Shown: positions 9,926-18,985 of the stretch, piece by piece
How positions within the stretch are numbered: the stretch's first letter is position 1
Layout: each line of letters starts with the position of its first letter
Origin: Desulfobacter sp.
GTDB lineage: Bacteria > Desulfobacterota > Desulfobacteria > Desulfobacterales > Desulfobacteraceae
Assembly: GCA_028768545.1 (NCBI GenBank)
Contig: CP054838.1
Coordinates: 4,771,001 to 4,835,000 of the forward strand
Direction: 5' to 3'
DNA length: 64,000 nucleotides
Position numbers and translations under genes: made by a program
Notes under the pieces: generated by a model
Told to the model about the DNA's origin: nothing
Databases searched by the model: none
What the model saw: the letters and a program-made list of their open reading frames with translations, nothing else

Positions 9926-10039
9926 GGAAGGGGAGTATACCAGCCCTCGATCCGTTATGGAAGAAAAAGAAACCGTAAAACGCCCCCCTCCAGGGGCAGT
10001 CCAAAAAGAGGATCTTTGAACTGCCCTTGGACACCGGGT

Positions 10040-12049
10040 CTAAATTTTAAACCGGTTGACCATTTCATCCAGCCGGGCAGCCAGTTTTGATAACTCTTCA
10101 GCAGAGATTTGAACCTGGCCGGACCGGTCAGCCATTTCCGTTGCCGCCTGGTTGACCTCGGTGATATCCTTGGTGATTTCATGGGCCACAACAGAACTTT
10201 CATTCACGTTCTGGTTCACCTCTTCAATGCCTGTGGAGGTCTGGGTAATATTCTCGGCGATCTCACCTGTGGCAGAGGACTGTTCTTCCACGGCCGTTGC
10301 AATGGCCCCCACAATATCGTTGACCTCCATGATCACACTGGAGATATCTCCCATACCGGCAAGGGAGACTTTGGAACTCTCCTGGATATGGTCGATTTTG
10401 GTTTTGATATCCATGGAGGCATCAGAAGTCTGGCCGGCCAGATCCTTAATTTCATTGGCCACAACCGCAAATCCCTTGCCTGCTTCCCCGGCCCGGGCCG
10501 CCTCAATGGTGGCATTGAGGGAAAGTAGATTCACCTGCTCTGAAATATCGGTAATGGTCTCCACCACCTGGCCGATGGACTGGGCAACAGATCCGAGCTC
10601 GTTCATCTTGCCGGTGGATTCCTCCACCTTGTCCACGGCATTGGTGGCAATGGCCCGGGCCTGTTCCGCACTCCTGGCAATCTCATCAATGGTGGCATTC
10701 ATCTCTTCTGCAGCACTGGCCACGGTATTCACATTGGTGGAAGACTGCTCCATGGCGGCTGAGACAGAGTTCATATTAGTGGTCATCTCTTCGGCAGCCG
10801 CCGCCACGGTCCCGGCTTTATCAGAGGTCTGGGAGGCCCCAGTGGACATTTCGTCGGAAATGGCCGCAAGCTCGGTAGAGAATGACGAAAGGGTCTCCAC
10901 ACCCTGGGAAATATCTGAAATCATGGTCTGAAGTTTATCAATAAAGGTATTAAAGGCCTCTGACAAAATCCCGACTTCATCTTTGCCCCCCACCTCAAGG
11001 CGCTTGGTCAGATCTCCTTCGCCTTCTGAAATATCCTTTAAGCCCTCGACCGCCCGGTTAATGGGTCGGACAATGGCAAGGGAGGAGAGAAAAATCAATA
11101 TCCCGACCACCACGAGCACAATGACCCCCACAATGATACAATAAATTTTAATCTTTTTAACCGGGGCCATGAATTCGTCCAGGTTCTGAGTAACGGCGAT
11201 ACTCCAGTCTGTCATGGGGACATTAGCGAACCCGGCAAGTTTCTCAGTGCCCTTGAACACGTATCGGGCATCCCCGGTTTCCCCGGCCAGCATCCGGCGG
11301 GTAATCTCTTCCATACCTTTAAGGGTTTTAAGCTCCAATTTAAAAATAAACTCTTTTTTTGGATGGGCAATAAAAACACCCTCCTTATTCACAATAAATG
11401 GATACCCGGTATTTCCGATCTTAATTGAAGTGAGTTTCTCTGACAGGGAGCTGAGTTTGAATACGGCGCCGAACACCCCTGCGAAATCACCTTTCGTCGT
11501 TTTCACAGGAATGGATAGTACAATTACGGGAAGACCGCTGGCTTTGGATTTAATGGGTTTTCCCACAATGGCCCTGCCTTCTCTACCAGCCTGAAAATAA
11601 TCCCGGTCTGCAACATTCACCTTTTTCACCCGAAGAGTACCTCCGGTGCTGTCGCTGATTGTGTTTCCATTTTTGTCAGTCAGAATAAACAAATCATATT
11701 CCGATCCAATCTTGTTATGAACTTTCTTAAGAAAATTATCCAGGCGGTTTATGGACTCCATGGCGCCCTCTAAACCGTTTTGGGCCACCTGGTCAGCGGT
11801 CTCTGCCACAATGGGATTCAAAGCCATTTCATGGGCGAACTTCATCTCTTCGGATAAAAACAGCTCTGTTGTCATGGCAAGGTCCTGGGAAATCCTGGCC
11901 GCGGCATCACTTCCTGCCCTCACCAGGGCCTTGGATGCGGTATTCACTGAGATCACCCCCACGATGAGCATTGGAATAAAAACAGCAACAAGTCCGCCGA
12001 CAATAAGTTTTACGCTGATCTTGATATCATTGATCTTTTTCACGTTCAT
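10040..12049 (-). CDS. Methyl-accepting chemotaxis protein with dCache-type sensor
   Basis: Intact 669-residue chemoreceptor. Membrane segment at about residues 14-35, then a periplasmic region of about 270 residues with dCache features (DLFILTDKNGNTISDS, RDYFQAGREG, GYPFIVNKEGVFIAHP). A second membrane segment lies at about 305-330, followed by HAMP with the DLTKRLEVGGKDEVGIL stretch and the signalling domain with the highly conserved hairpin tip NLLSLNATIEAARAGEAGKG. The ligand is not predictable, though dCache domains with this layout often bind amino acids or organic acids. The downstream neighbour on the same strand is the amidase, 115 bases away. It is preceded by a 385-base AT-rich intergenic region. 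Confidence 0.93.
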   Translation of the reverse strand: MNVKKINDIKISVKLIVGGLVAVFIPMLIVGVISVNTASKALVRAGSDAAARISQDLAMTTELFLSEEMKFAHEMALNPIVAETADQVAQNGLEGAMESINRLDNFLKKVHNKIGSEYDLFILTDKNGNTISDSTGGTLRVKKVNVADRDYFQAGREGRAIVGKPIKSKASGLPVIVLSIPVKTTKGDFAGVFGAVFKLSSLSEKLTSIKIGNTGYPFIVNKEGVFIAHPKKEFIFKLELKTLKGMEEITRRMLAGETGDARYVFKGTEKLAGFANVPMTDWSIAVTQNLDEFMAPVKKIKIYCIIVGVIVLVVVGILIFLSSLAIVRPINRAVEGLKDISEGEGDLTKRLEVGGKDEVGILSEAFNTFIDKLQTMISDISQGVETLSSFSTELAAISDEMSTGASQTSDKAGTVAAAAEEMTTNMNSVSAAMEQSSTNVNTVASAAEEMNATIDEIARSAEQARAIATNAVDKVEESTGKMNELGSVAQSIGQVVETITDISEQVNLLSLNATIEAARAGEAGKGFAVVANEIKDLAGQTSDASMDIKTKIDHIQESSKVSLAGMGDISSVIMEVNDIVGAIATAVEEQSSATGEIAENITQTSTGIEEVNQNVNESSVVAHEITKDITEVNQAATEMADRSGQVQISAEELSKLAARLDEMVNRFKI

Positions 12050-12434
12050 CCCCCCCCAAAAAAGTTCTCTGTATTGACCCTGCTGGCAGCAGGCAGCTGC
12101 AACAGCACCCTAATGCCCATGGATATCCTGCCAAAGTCATCCTGGTTCCTTGAACCGGATCACCCCAAGCGGTATTTTCGCGCATACATATTTTTCTATA
12201 CGTGGATTATTTATAATTGCTTAAATATATTAGATGAAAATCCAACATAAATCAACGGCGTAAGCAAAATCACGAATTAATTCATCCTTAAAGAAACAAA
12301 AACCGAGAACTATCAAACGCCAGACAGCATAATGTTCTCCATACACTGCAAGAAAAAAATATCAGAGACAAAAACCATATACCATTTATGCGGCGATAAA
12401 AAATCGTCCATCAGCTCTGCTATAAAAACATGGA
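12050..12434. other. Intergenic region between HDOD gene and chemoreceptor
   Basis: 385 bases with no supportable gene. It is AT-rich near 12190-12300 (TTATTTATAATTGC and TTAAATATATTAG). That part could hold the chemoreceptor promoter, but no clear -35/-10 pair was chosen. Confidence 0.4.
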
Positions 12435-13283
12435 TCAAAGAATCATCCGGGCCAGGTCTCTGGCCTTTTCAAAGCCGGGCTCAATCAGTTCTTCCAAATC
12501 CTCTTTTTTCAACCCGTACTGGCTCTCCCCGGCTGCGATCATCTCATCCACACCGGAGTTGGATTCATCCTCCCTTAAAATCGCCACCAGCCGGACCGGT
12601 CCCAGAGCCTGGTAGGCGGAAACCTCTTCGCCATGATGTCCCCGGATGGCTGCGGCGATATTTTCAGGCAGTCCCCACTCCGAACAGATCCAGGCTGCCA
12701 CCTCTGCATGGTCCCATGCCAGGTGTTCCCTTTCAATGGCGGCCAGATCTCCGCCTTCCATATGCCATTTTTCAAAAATCGGGGCATAATCCTCGCTTCT
12801 GTGGCAGGCCAAAAACGGCAATGCCATGTCCTGGAGAAAGGCGGCGGTAAAGCATTCAGACTCCTTTGCCGGACAGAGCAGCCGGGCCAGGTCACTTGCC
12901 AGGATCGCCCGCTTGGCAGAGGCGAGCCAAAATTCCGAAGGATCATGCCATTGACAGGATTTTTTGGGCATTCCTTTGACCACGCCCACCCCCAAGACTA
13001 AAGATTCCAGCTGGGAAATTCCCACAAGGGCAATGGCCTGGGTCAGGTTTTCAATTCTTTTGGTCGGAGAAAAGGCTGCTGAATTGGCAATTCTCAACAA
13101 TTTAACCGAGATTCCAGGATCCAGGGCCAGGACTTCTGCAATTGAGGCGGCAGAGGAATAAGGACTCCGTATTTTTTGAAGAATCTGCATGACTACAGCA
13201 GGAAAGGACGGCAGTTCGTACCCTTTGAGAATTTTTTTTAATTTTGCCTTTGGATTTGTCTTTACTTTAAAAAACGAAAACAT
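12435..13283 (-). CDS. HDOD domain protein
   Basis: Cytosolic 282-residue protein consisting almost entirely of an HDOD domain: LPSFPAVVMQILQKI, then LALDPGISVKLLRIANSAAF, and a degenerate HD-like core with RAILASDLARLL and AFLQDMALPFLA. HDOD proteins are non-catalytic relatives of HD-GYP phosphodiesterases that occur in chemotaxis and stress signalling. It follows the pentapeptide-channel gene on the same strand by 11 bases and precedes a chemoreceptor, so a signalling role is reasonable. The partner is unknown. Confidence 0.88.
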   Translation of the reverse strand: MFSFFKVKTNPKAKLKKILKGYELPSFPAVVMQILQKIRSPYSSAASIAEVLALDPGISVKLLRIANSAAFSPTKRIENLTQAIALVGISQLESLVLGVGVVKGMPKKSCQWHDPSEFWLASAKRAILASDLARLLCPAKESECFTAAFLQDMALPFLACHRSEDYAPIFEKWHMEGGDLAAIEREHLAWDHAEVAAWICSEWGLPENIAAAIRGHHGEEVSAYQALGPVRLVAILREDESNSGVDEMIAAGESQYGLKKEDLEELIEPGFEKARDLARMIL

Positions 13284-13294
13284 AAATCATACCC

Positions 13295-14386
13295 TTATTC
13301 GGCACGGCGTGCCATTTTATTTCCCAAAATACTCAACAACCCCCCAAGCCCCATATACCCGGTTACCGCCTGCAAAGAGACAACCACCTGGGCTGCCAAA
13401 GAGATGGGAACCGCATCCCCGTAGCCCAACGTGGTCAAGGTGACAAAACTAAAATAAATGGGCGAAAACCAGGTTTCATAAAGACCATAGTCTATGGCCA
13501 GCTGAGTATAGATGGTGCCATAGGCCAAAGTGGCAATAAACAGCCAGACAAACCAGCGCAGAAGGCTCCTGCCGCAGTCCGAGGTAAACCACCAGATCCA
13601 GTAAATCATTTTATAAAACCGACCCTGACTCTGGAACTCAAACAAATAATTCTCATCTGAAATATGACGCCGGACCAGATATGCCCCCCTTAGATCCATG
13701 TCCCGCACATCAGCCCCCACCCAGTCTGCTGTTTTAAAGTTTTTTATCCCTAAAAGCCGACACCGCTGAAGATCGGCCAGGCCGAACCGGGTATGGGCCA
13801 CATTGGAGTGCTTTAAATCTGCATCGCAAAGCGCGGCCCTTGTGAATACGGCATGGGAAAGATCTGCCTCAGACAGCCTGGCCCCTGTCAGGTCTGCCGC
13901 TCTTAGATCAGCGCCCTGCAGGGAGGAGCGGCTTAAAACCGCTTCACTGAGATCTGAATTAATCAGACTGGCAAAGGAAAGGTTGGCCCCGCCAAAGCCG
14001 CAGTTTTTGGCATCACATTCGTTGAGCCGGGTTCGGCCCAGGTCTGCACCGATAAATTCGCACTCGTTGAGCACCGCCTTTTCAAGGCTGGCCTCCCGAA
14101 GAAGGGCATAGCTTAAATTCGCCCGGGTCAGATCCACCCGGTTCATGGAGGCAAAACAAAGATCATACCCGGAAAGATCAAGCCCGGAAAGGTCCTGGCT
14201 GTTAAGATTGATTCCCCTCAAGTCAAATCCTGCCGGCCGGGCTGGATTTCCGGGGGTGCAGCTTGTCTTCAGGGTGTGGAGGGCTTCTGCCTGACGGGTT
14301 CCCGGAAAGTCCAAAGCCTTTTCCAGCCACCTTTGTTCCAGTGCGTTTACATCGGTATCTGGCGTCTGGATCTCCTGTTTTTTCAT
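13295..14386 (-). CDS. Pentapeptide-repeat protein fused to a two-TM potassium channel domain
   Basis: About 363 residues from ATG at 14386, chosen because AAAAGGGATCAGG lies directly upstream; an upstream extension to 14536 is open but low in protein character. The N-terminal 200 residues hold many A(D/N)LxX pentapeptides (LSGLDLSGYDL, RVDLTRANLSYALLREASL) that should form a right-handed beta-helix. A short linker leads to two membrane segments around a pore loop with the selectivity filter TLTTLGYGD, typical of Ion_trans_2 potassium channels. The cytosolic helix may act as a gating or docking module. This arrangement is known in scattered bacteria; ligand and gating are unknown. Confidence 0.88.
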   Translation of the reverse strand: MKKQEIQTPDTDVNALEQRWLEKALDFPGTRQAEALHTLKTSCTPGNPARPAGFDLRGINLNSQDLSGLDLSGYDLCFASMNRVDLTRANLSYALLREASLEKAVLNECEFIGADLGRTRLNECDAKNCGFGGANLSFASLINSDLSEAVLSRSSLQGADLRAADLTGARLSEADLSHAVFTRAALCDADLKHSNVAHTRFGLADLQRCRLLGIKNFKTADWVGADVRDMDLRGAYLVRRHISDENYLFEFQSQGRFYKMIYWIWWFTSDCGRSLLRWFVWLFIATLAYGTIYTQLAIDYGLYETWFSPIYFSFVTLTTLGYGDAVPISLAAQVVVSLQAVTGYMGLGGLLSILGNKMARRAE

Positions 14387-14564
14387 CCTGATCCCTTTTG
14401 AGTTCAACATTTGATATGACTGGCTTGCCTTTAATTGCTTATACACCAAAGTACAGCATAAGTTAAGCCCTATGCAATATAAAGCAAAGAGTTTTTTCTT
14501 GACCCCGGCATCCAGGATATCTATCTTATCCATCACTTAATCAAATAATAAAAAGGAGGTTATC

Positions 14565-14933
14565 ATGGGATTCACCATTGATCATTTTAATATCAACGTG
14601 CTGGATCTGGACAAAAGCCTGGCCTTTTACGAAACCGCCCTGGATCTGACCGAGCATGGCCGTAAACAAGCTGAAGACGGCAGTTTTATCATTGTTTACC
14701 TTAAAGATAAAAATTCTGAAACCCGACTGGAGCTGACCTGGCTCAAGGCCCAGAAAAAACCCTATGACCTTGGGGATGAAGAGTTTCATATTGCATTTAA
14801 AACAGATGATTTTAAAAAAGCCCATGCCCATCACAAAAAAATGGACTGTATCTGTTATGAAAACAAGAAAATGGGCATTTACTTTATCAACGACCCGGAC
14901 GGATACTGGCTCGAGGTAATCCCGTCAAGATGA
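14565..14933 (+). CDS. VOC-family protein, glyoxalase I-like
   Basis: 122-residue vicinal-oxygen-chelate protein. The four metal positions expected in glyoxalase I are present: His in DHFNINV, Glu in TRLELTW, His in EEFHIAF and Glu in WLEVIPS. Conversion of methylglyoxal hemithioacetal is therefore plausible, although other VOC activities cannot be excluded. An AAAAAGGAGG site precedes the ATG. Its last four bases overlap the start of the adenylate cyclase gene (ATGA), so the two are translationally coupled. Confidence 0.85.
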   Translation: MGFTIDHFNINVLDLDKSLAFYETALDLTEHGRKQAEDGSFIIVYLKDKNSETRLELTWLKAQKKPYDLGDEEFHIAFKTDDFKKAHAHHKKMDCICYENKKMGIYFINDPDGYWLEVIPSR

Positions 14934-16528
14934 GGTCCAAACGGCCGTTTTCCGTGCTCTTTGAATTTTATCTGATGATCATGGGCGCCACCTTCATGGC
15001 CATGCTGGTCATCCTGGTCATGAAGGTGTCCATCCCGTTTGAATTTACCCAGGACAGAATCGGCGAACTGAGCAATCCCGGCTGGTGGGGCATCATCCTG
15101 GCAAGATTCCTGATTCTGAGCATGGCGACCGTTTTTTCAAGCCTTCCGGCCATTCTCCTTGTCGGCAAGCTCTTGAAGCCGGTAACCCAGGTCATGGCGA
15201 TGGGTCCCCAGAACGCCCCGGACATTCTTAAAAAAAAGGCAAGGCAGCGCCTCATCAACATGCCGTTTATCTTTGTCCCGGTCAACATCGGCTTATGGGT
15301 CATTATTCCCATGTGCATTTTTATTGTTTTCTACAAAATGGATCTCATGGACTGGAGCACGGCCCTGACCTTTTCACTCAGGGCCACCATGGTAGGATTT
15401 ATTTCCTCTGCCATAATATTTTTCAGCCTGGAAGCCTATCTGAGACGCACCCTGATCCCCTTGTTTTTCCCCCAAGGCAGGCTGGCCGATGTCAGTCACA
15501 CCAGACGAATCTCCATTGACCGGAGAATTCGCGCCTTTTACCGGATGGGAAGCCTCATCCCCCTGACCCATATTGTTTTAACCCTTTTTGTCCTTTTTTT
15601 ACAGGTGGACGACAACCCCATGTCCACCCGGGAGTATGCAAAATCCGTTTTTATATTTTCCCTGGTGGTCTTTGGTGTTTTCTGGGTTGGATCAGGTCTT
15701 CTGACCCGTCTTATCAGCCAATCCATTGCCGCCCCGGTCAATGAAATGGTCACGGCGGTCAAGGCCGTTAGAATTGGGGACTACAACACCCGGGTAGAGG
15801 TGGTTTCCAACGATGAAATCGGCATTCTTGGAGATGCGTTTAACCAGGCCATCCAGGGGCTTAAAGACAGAGAGCGGATCAGGGATGCCTTTGGACGATA
15901 CGTGGACCCAAAGGTCAGGGACGAAATTTTATCGGGCAGCATCCCTTTGGACGGAGAGTATAAAGAGGTCACCATTTTATTTGCCGATCTCAGAGATTTC
16001 ACTCCCTTTACCGCCACCCATGATCCCAAAAAGGTGGTCAAAATGCTCAACGCCTATTTCAAGGCCATGGGAGCAGCTGTAAAAGAAAACAAAGGACTGA
16101 TTCTCCAATTTCTAGGGGATGAAATCTATGCGGTGTTCGGCGCCCCTGTCACCGATGAGAACCATCCGTCCAACGCCATTAAAGCCGCCTTTGACATGGA
16201 AAAAAGACTTGAGGACCTTAACCGTGACTTCACAGCCAACGGCCTGCCCAAACTCTCCCACGGCATCGGCATCCATACGGGAACGGTCCTGGCCGCAAAC
16301 ATCGGCAGTCCGGACCGTCTCTCATACCTTTTGGTGGGAGATGCAGTCAACCTGGCACCAAGGCTTCAGGCCATGACCCGGGATATTCATGCCCGGATCA
16401 TTGTTTCAAAAGAGACCATGTCCTTTCTGCCCCGGGGCTTTGACATGGGCTTACTGGCCCCCTATCCCCACCCTGTTCATCTCAAAGGAGTTGACCAGGA
16501 TCTCAACATCTACCATACCCGGGCCTAG
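14930..16528 (+). CDS. Membrane class III adenylate/guanylate cyclase with HAMP
   Basis: 532 residues. The N-terminal half has about six hydrophobic segments (about 12-30, 50-72, 105-125, 140-160, 205-225, 240-260). A HAMP domain follows (APVNEMVTAVKAVRIGDYNTRVEV), then a C-terminal class III cyclase domain. The first metal-binding Asp is in ILFADLRDFT, the second in LQFLGDEIYAVFG, and DRLSYLLVGDAVNLAPRLQ holds the conserved nucleotide-binding segment. It should make cyclic AMP or GMP in response to a membrane signal. Residues that select the base were not assigned. Its start overlaps the VOC gene, and the upstream genes are divergent. Confidence 0.9.
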   Translation: MRSKRPFSVLFEFYLMIMGATFMAMLVILVMKVSIPFEFTQDRIGELSNPGWWGIILARFLILSMATVFSSLPAILLVGKLLKPVTQVMAMGPQNAPDILKKKARQRLINMPFIFVPVNIGLWVIIPMCIFIVFYKMDLMDWSTALTFSLRATMVGFISSAIIFFSLEAYLRRTLIPLFFPQGRLADVSHTRRISIDRRIRAFYRMGSLIPLTHIVLTLFVLFLQVDDNPMSTREYAKSVFIFSLVVFGVFWVGSGLLTRLISQSIAAPVNEMVTAVKAVRIGDYNTRVEVVSNDEIGILGDAFNQAIQGLKDRERIRDAFGRYVDPKVRDEILSGSIPLDGEYKEVTILFADLRDFTPFTATHDPKKVVKMLNAYFKAMGAAVKENKGLILQFLGDEIYAVFGAPVTDENHPSNAIKAAFDMEKRLEDLNRDFTANGLPKLSHGIGIHTGTVLAANIGSPDRLSYLLVGDAVNLAPRLQAMTRDIHARIIVSKETMSFLPRGFDMGLLAPYPHPVHLKGVDQDLNIYHTRA

Positions 16529-16576
16529 TATGGCAGTTGGCAAACCTGATTCGCCAACCCGCCTTAAAATTTGCGG

Positions 16577-17866
16577 CTAAAACAGGGGGGTTCTGCGCTG
16601 GGCAAAATGATACAGCCTGGATCCGGCCTCGTAAAACAGCCCCCGAAGCGTCCTGAAATTCACCGCTTTCATGGGGGATACGGGCAAGGGAATGTCAGCG
16701 AGGATCCCGTCGGTCATATATTGGGCCAGAAGCTTGCCAAATACCGACCCCGGTCCGATGCCCCTGCCGTTATAGCAGGTGACCATGGCCATGTCTTTGT
16801 CCATGACGTGGAACCTGGGGATATGGTTGGAGGTCATGGCAATCCTGCCGTACCATCCAAATTCAAAATCAATCTGGCCCACCTGGGGAAAGACCTTGGC
16901 AATGGTCCGTTTGGCCCAGGCCTGGTTCAGGTCCCAGGCAAATCCCTCCACATTGCCCACACTGCCCACAACAAGGCGGCCGGATTCATCCAGGCGGAAT
17001 GAAGAAAGAATCAAATTGGTGTCCCAGGCCCCGTTTTTTCCGGGCAGCACGGTTTTCAAGACAGATGGGTCAAGGGGGGGGGTAGCAAATTGAAAATAGT
17101 TAAACGGAACAATATTATCCACCTGATTCTGGAACACCTTTTCAGGGTAGCCCTGGACCGCGACAATGACTTTTTGGGCCCGCACCTGTCCCTGGGGGGT
17201 CACCAGGATATAGCCTTGTTCATTTTTATCAAGTTCAATGACGGGGGAATTTTCATATAGATCCGCCCCTTCCTTTTGGGCCGCAGAGGCAAGGCCGAAT
17301 GCATAGGCCAGGGGCTGAACCGTGCCGGCCCGTTTGTCTAGAAGGGCGCCTCGAAAGGCTTTGCTTCCCAGTTTTTCAGCTGCTTCATCCTTTTCAAGAA
17401 GCCGGACATCTGCCCCCCGTTCCTGCCATTGTCTTTCCCGGCTCTGGAGGGCACGGTATCCGGCACCGGAGTCTGCACAATGCAAGGTGCCGTACCGCCA
17501 GGGTTCACAGGGGATATCATACTCTTCAATCAAACCATATACCAGATCAGGAGAATCCCCCAGCACCTGGATAAGGGTTTCGCCATGGGCTTTTCCCACA
17601 ATGGAAATCACATCTTCAGGCATGAGCCAAAGCCCAGCATTGACAAGGCCCACATTTCTTCCCGCACCGCCGAATCCCACTGAATTGGCCTCGAGCAGTA
17701 CACAGGAATGACCTTTTTTTGCCAGGTGAAGGGCGGCCGACAATCCAGTATACCCGCCTCCGATGATCGCAATTTCAGTGTTTTTTTCTCCAAAAAGCGC
17801 TTTCAATTGGGGATTTTTCTTGGCCGTGGCCGCCCACAATCCATGACTGATATCAGAATATGCCAT
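16577..17866 (-). CDS. FAD-dependent oxidoreductase (DAO family)
   Basis: 429 residues with an N-terminal FAD-binding Rossmann motif IAIIGGGYTGLSAALHLA (about 32-50) and the DAO-family layout. This includes the GRNVGLVNAG segment and a C-terminal GxxGxG-like CYNGRGIGPGS for the flavin. It is most like the amine or amino-acid oxidases related to gamma-glutamylputrescine oxidase and sarcosine oxidase. It stands alone with no transporter or aminotransferase nearby, so the substrate cannot be named. Convergent with the cyclase gene, leaving 48 bases that contain a short GTTGGC/GCCAAC hairpin. Confidence 0.85.
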   Translation of the reverse strand: MAYSDISHGLWAATAKKNPQLKALFGEKNTEIAIIGGGYTGLSAALHLAKKGHSCVLLEANSVGFGGAGRNVGLVNAGLWLMPEDVISIVGKAHGETLIQVLGDSPDLVYGLIEEYDIPCEPWRYGTLHCADSGAGYRALQSRERQWQERGADVRLLEKDEAAEKLGSKAFRGALLDKRAGTVQPLAYAFGLASAAQKEGADLYENSPVIELDKNEQGYILVTPQGQVRAQKVIVAVQGYPEKVFQNQVDNIVPFNYFQFATPPLDPSVLKTVLPGKNGAWDTNLILSSFRLDESGRLVVGSVGNVEGFAWDLNQAWAKRTIAKVFPQVGQIDFEFGWYGRIAMTSNHIPRFHVMDKDMAMVTCYNGRGIGPGSVFGKLLAQYMTDGILADIPLPVSPMKAVNFRTLRGLFYEAGSRLYHFAQRRTPLF

Positions 17867-18093
17867 CTTCTCCTCCCTTATCTTCTTTTAAAAAAAAGAG
17901 TTATATAGATGTTTTATTGGTATACCAAAAGAATCTCAGTGTCAACCCATCTATATTCACCCTGATCCACCATCAAAATACCATCTTCTTCGTTGCCTGG
18001 GTTTGCTCCTCCCTGCGGAGCATGACTTATACACCTCACTCGTCGCTCGCTTGGCGCCGCAATATGGTACCGCCTGGTGGCCAGGAAAGTTCA

Positions 18094-18120
18094 GAACATC
18101 CCCATATTTAGACAAATATG
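18094..18120. repeat. Dispersed palindromic repeat, copy B
   Basis: Contains CATATTT/AAATATG arms around AGAC, preceded by GAACAT. It is identical at 24 of 27 bases to the copy at 4055-4081. Confidence 0.5.
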
Positions 18121-18284
18121 AAATTAGGCGGTGGATTTGGGATTCAACTTTAAAAAATCGGTTTGATCACCTATGAAGGGTTGAACAAGGTATGGATTTA
18201 AAAGGCAAAAAAAGGCTGATTTCAAAAATCATCTGTCAATTGGCCCATACTTTTCATTGACATTTTTCAACACTCGGGATAAAA

Positions 18285-18299
18285 GTCACTGACGGTGAC
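18285..18299. promoter_or_regulatory. TetR-type operator 1
   Basis: GTCACTGACGGTGAC is a palindrome with arms GTCAC and GTGAC. Its reverse complement differs by one base from the site at 18951. It overlaps the possible GTG codon at 18295, which argues for the TetR start at 18334. Confidence 0.65.
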
Positions 18300-18333
18300 A
18301 AAACATTTCACCCTTATATTTGGAAAATTACAG

Positions 18334-18933
18334 ATGTCACAAAAAAAAGAAGAGACCAAGGCAAAACTTGTGAAGGCCGTTGGAAAGGTTCTGGCTTTAG
18401 ACGGATTCAAGGGGCTGGGGATTAATAAAGTGGCCCGCAGGGCAGGCGTGGACAAAGTTTTGGTCTACCGTTATTTTAACGGACTTCCCGGCCTTGTGTC
18501 AGCCTATAGCCAAACCGTTGATTTCTGGCCGGATGTCGATGAACTCATGGGGCCTGACCCAGACAGAGTCAGGGCCATGCCCCCGGACCGTCAGGTGGCC
18601 CATTTTTTCAAAGCCTATGCCGCAGCCTTGAAAAAGCGACCACTGACTCAAGATATCCTTGCCTGGGAATTGCTTGGAAAAAATGAATTGTCCCGGCAAT
18701 TGGAACAGATCCGCATCAAAACCAGCCTGGAATTTTTTGAACAACTGGAAACCCTGCCTGATGACGACCAATTGTCGGCCATTCTGGTCCTTATGAACGG
18801 GGCAATCAATCATTTGATCATCAAATCAAGAATCCACCCGGTTGTCGGGGGAATTGATCTGGATACCCGGCAAGGCCGGGCTGCCATAGACCAGGGGATT
18901 GACCTCCTGCTCAAAGGCATTTTTTCCAGGTAA
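18334..18933 (+). CDS. TetR-family transcriptional regulator
   Basis: 199 residues from ATG 18334; the earlier in-frame GTG at 18295 lies within the operator and is rejected. The N-terminal helix-turn-helix is clear (GLGINKVARRAGVDKVLVYRYFNG), and the C-terminal ligand domain is long and unclassified. Matching palindromes flank the gene, at 18285 upstream and at 18951 just past the stop and before the C_GCAxxG gene. This suggests autoregulation together with control of the next gene. Ligand unknown. Confidence 0.88.
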   Translation: MSQKKEETKAKLVKAVGKVLALDGFKGLGINKVARRAGVDKVLVYRYFNGLPGLVSAYSQTVDFWPDVDELMGPDPDRVRAMPPDRQVAHFFKAYAAALKKRPLTQDILAWELLGKNELSRQLEQIRIKTSLEFFEQLETLPDDDQLSAILVLMNGAINHLIIKSRIHPVVGGIDLDTRQGRAAIDQGIDLLLKGIFSR

Positions 18934-18950
18934 ATTTTTTTAACTATAAA

Positions 18951-18965
18951 GTCACCATCAGTGAC
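18951..18965. promoter_or_regulatory. TetR-type operator 2
   Basis: GTCACCATCAGTGAC, near-identical to the complement of the 18285 site. It is positioned 20 bases ahead of the TTG start of the C_GCAxxG protein. Confidence 0.65.
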
Positions 18966-18985
18966 AAAAAAAGGCAAGCCGTCCA

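Larger units (their letters stand above)
17867..18333. other. Divergent intergenic region with palindromes
   Basis: 467 bases between the oxidoreductase and the TetR gene, with no gene supported. It holds a GCTCC/GGAGC hairpin near 18013, the dispersed palindrome copy B at 18094 and the operator at 18285. Confidence 0.5.

Noticed and set aside
14387..14536. N-terminal extension of the pentapeptide-channel gene
   Set aside because: The extra 50 residues have poor protein character and the internal ATG at 14386 has a good ribosome-binding site.
16530..16555. GTTGGC/GCCAAC hairpin between convergent genes as terminator
   Set aside because: Short stem with an 11-base loop and no T run on either strand.
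18295..18333. GTG at 18295 as TetR start
   Set aside because: It falls within the palindromic operator; ATG 18334 gives a normal TetR N-terminus.
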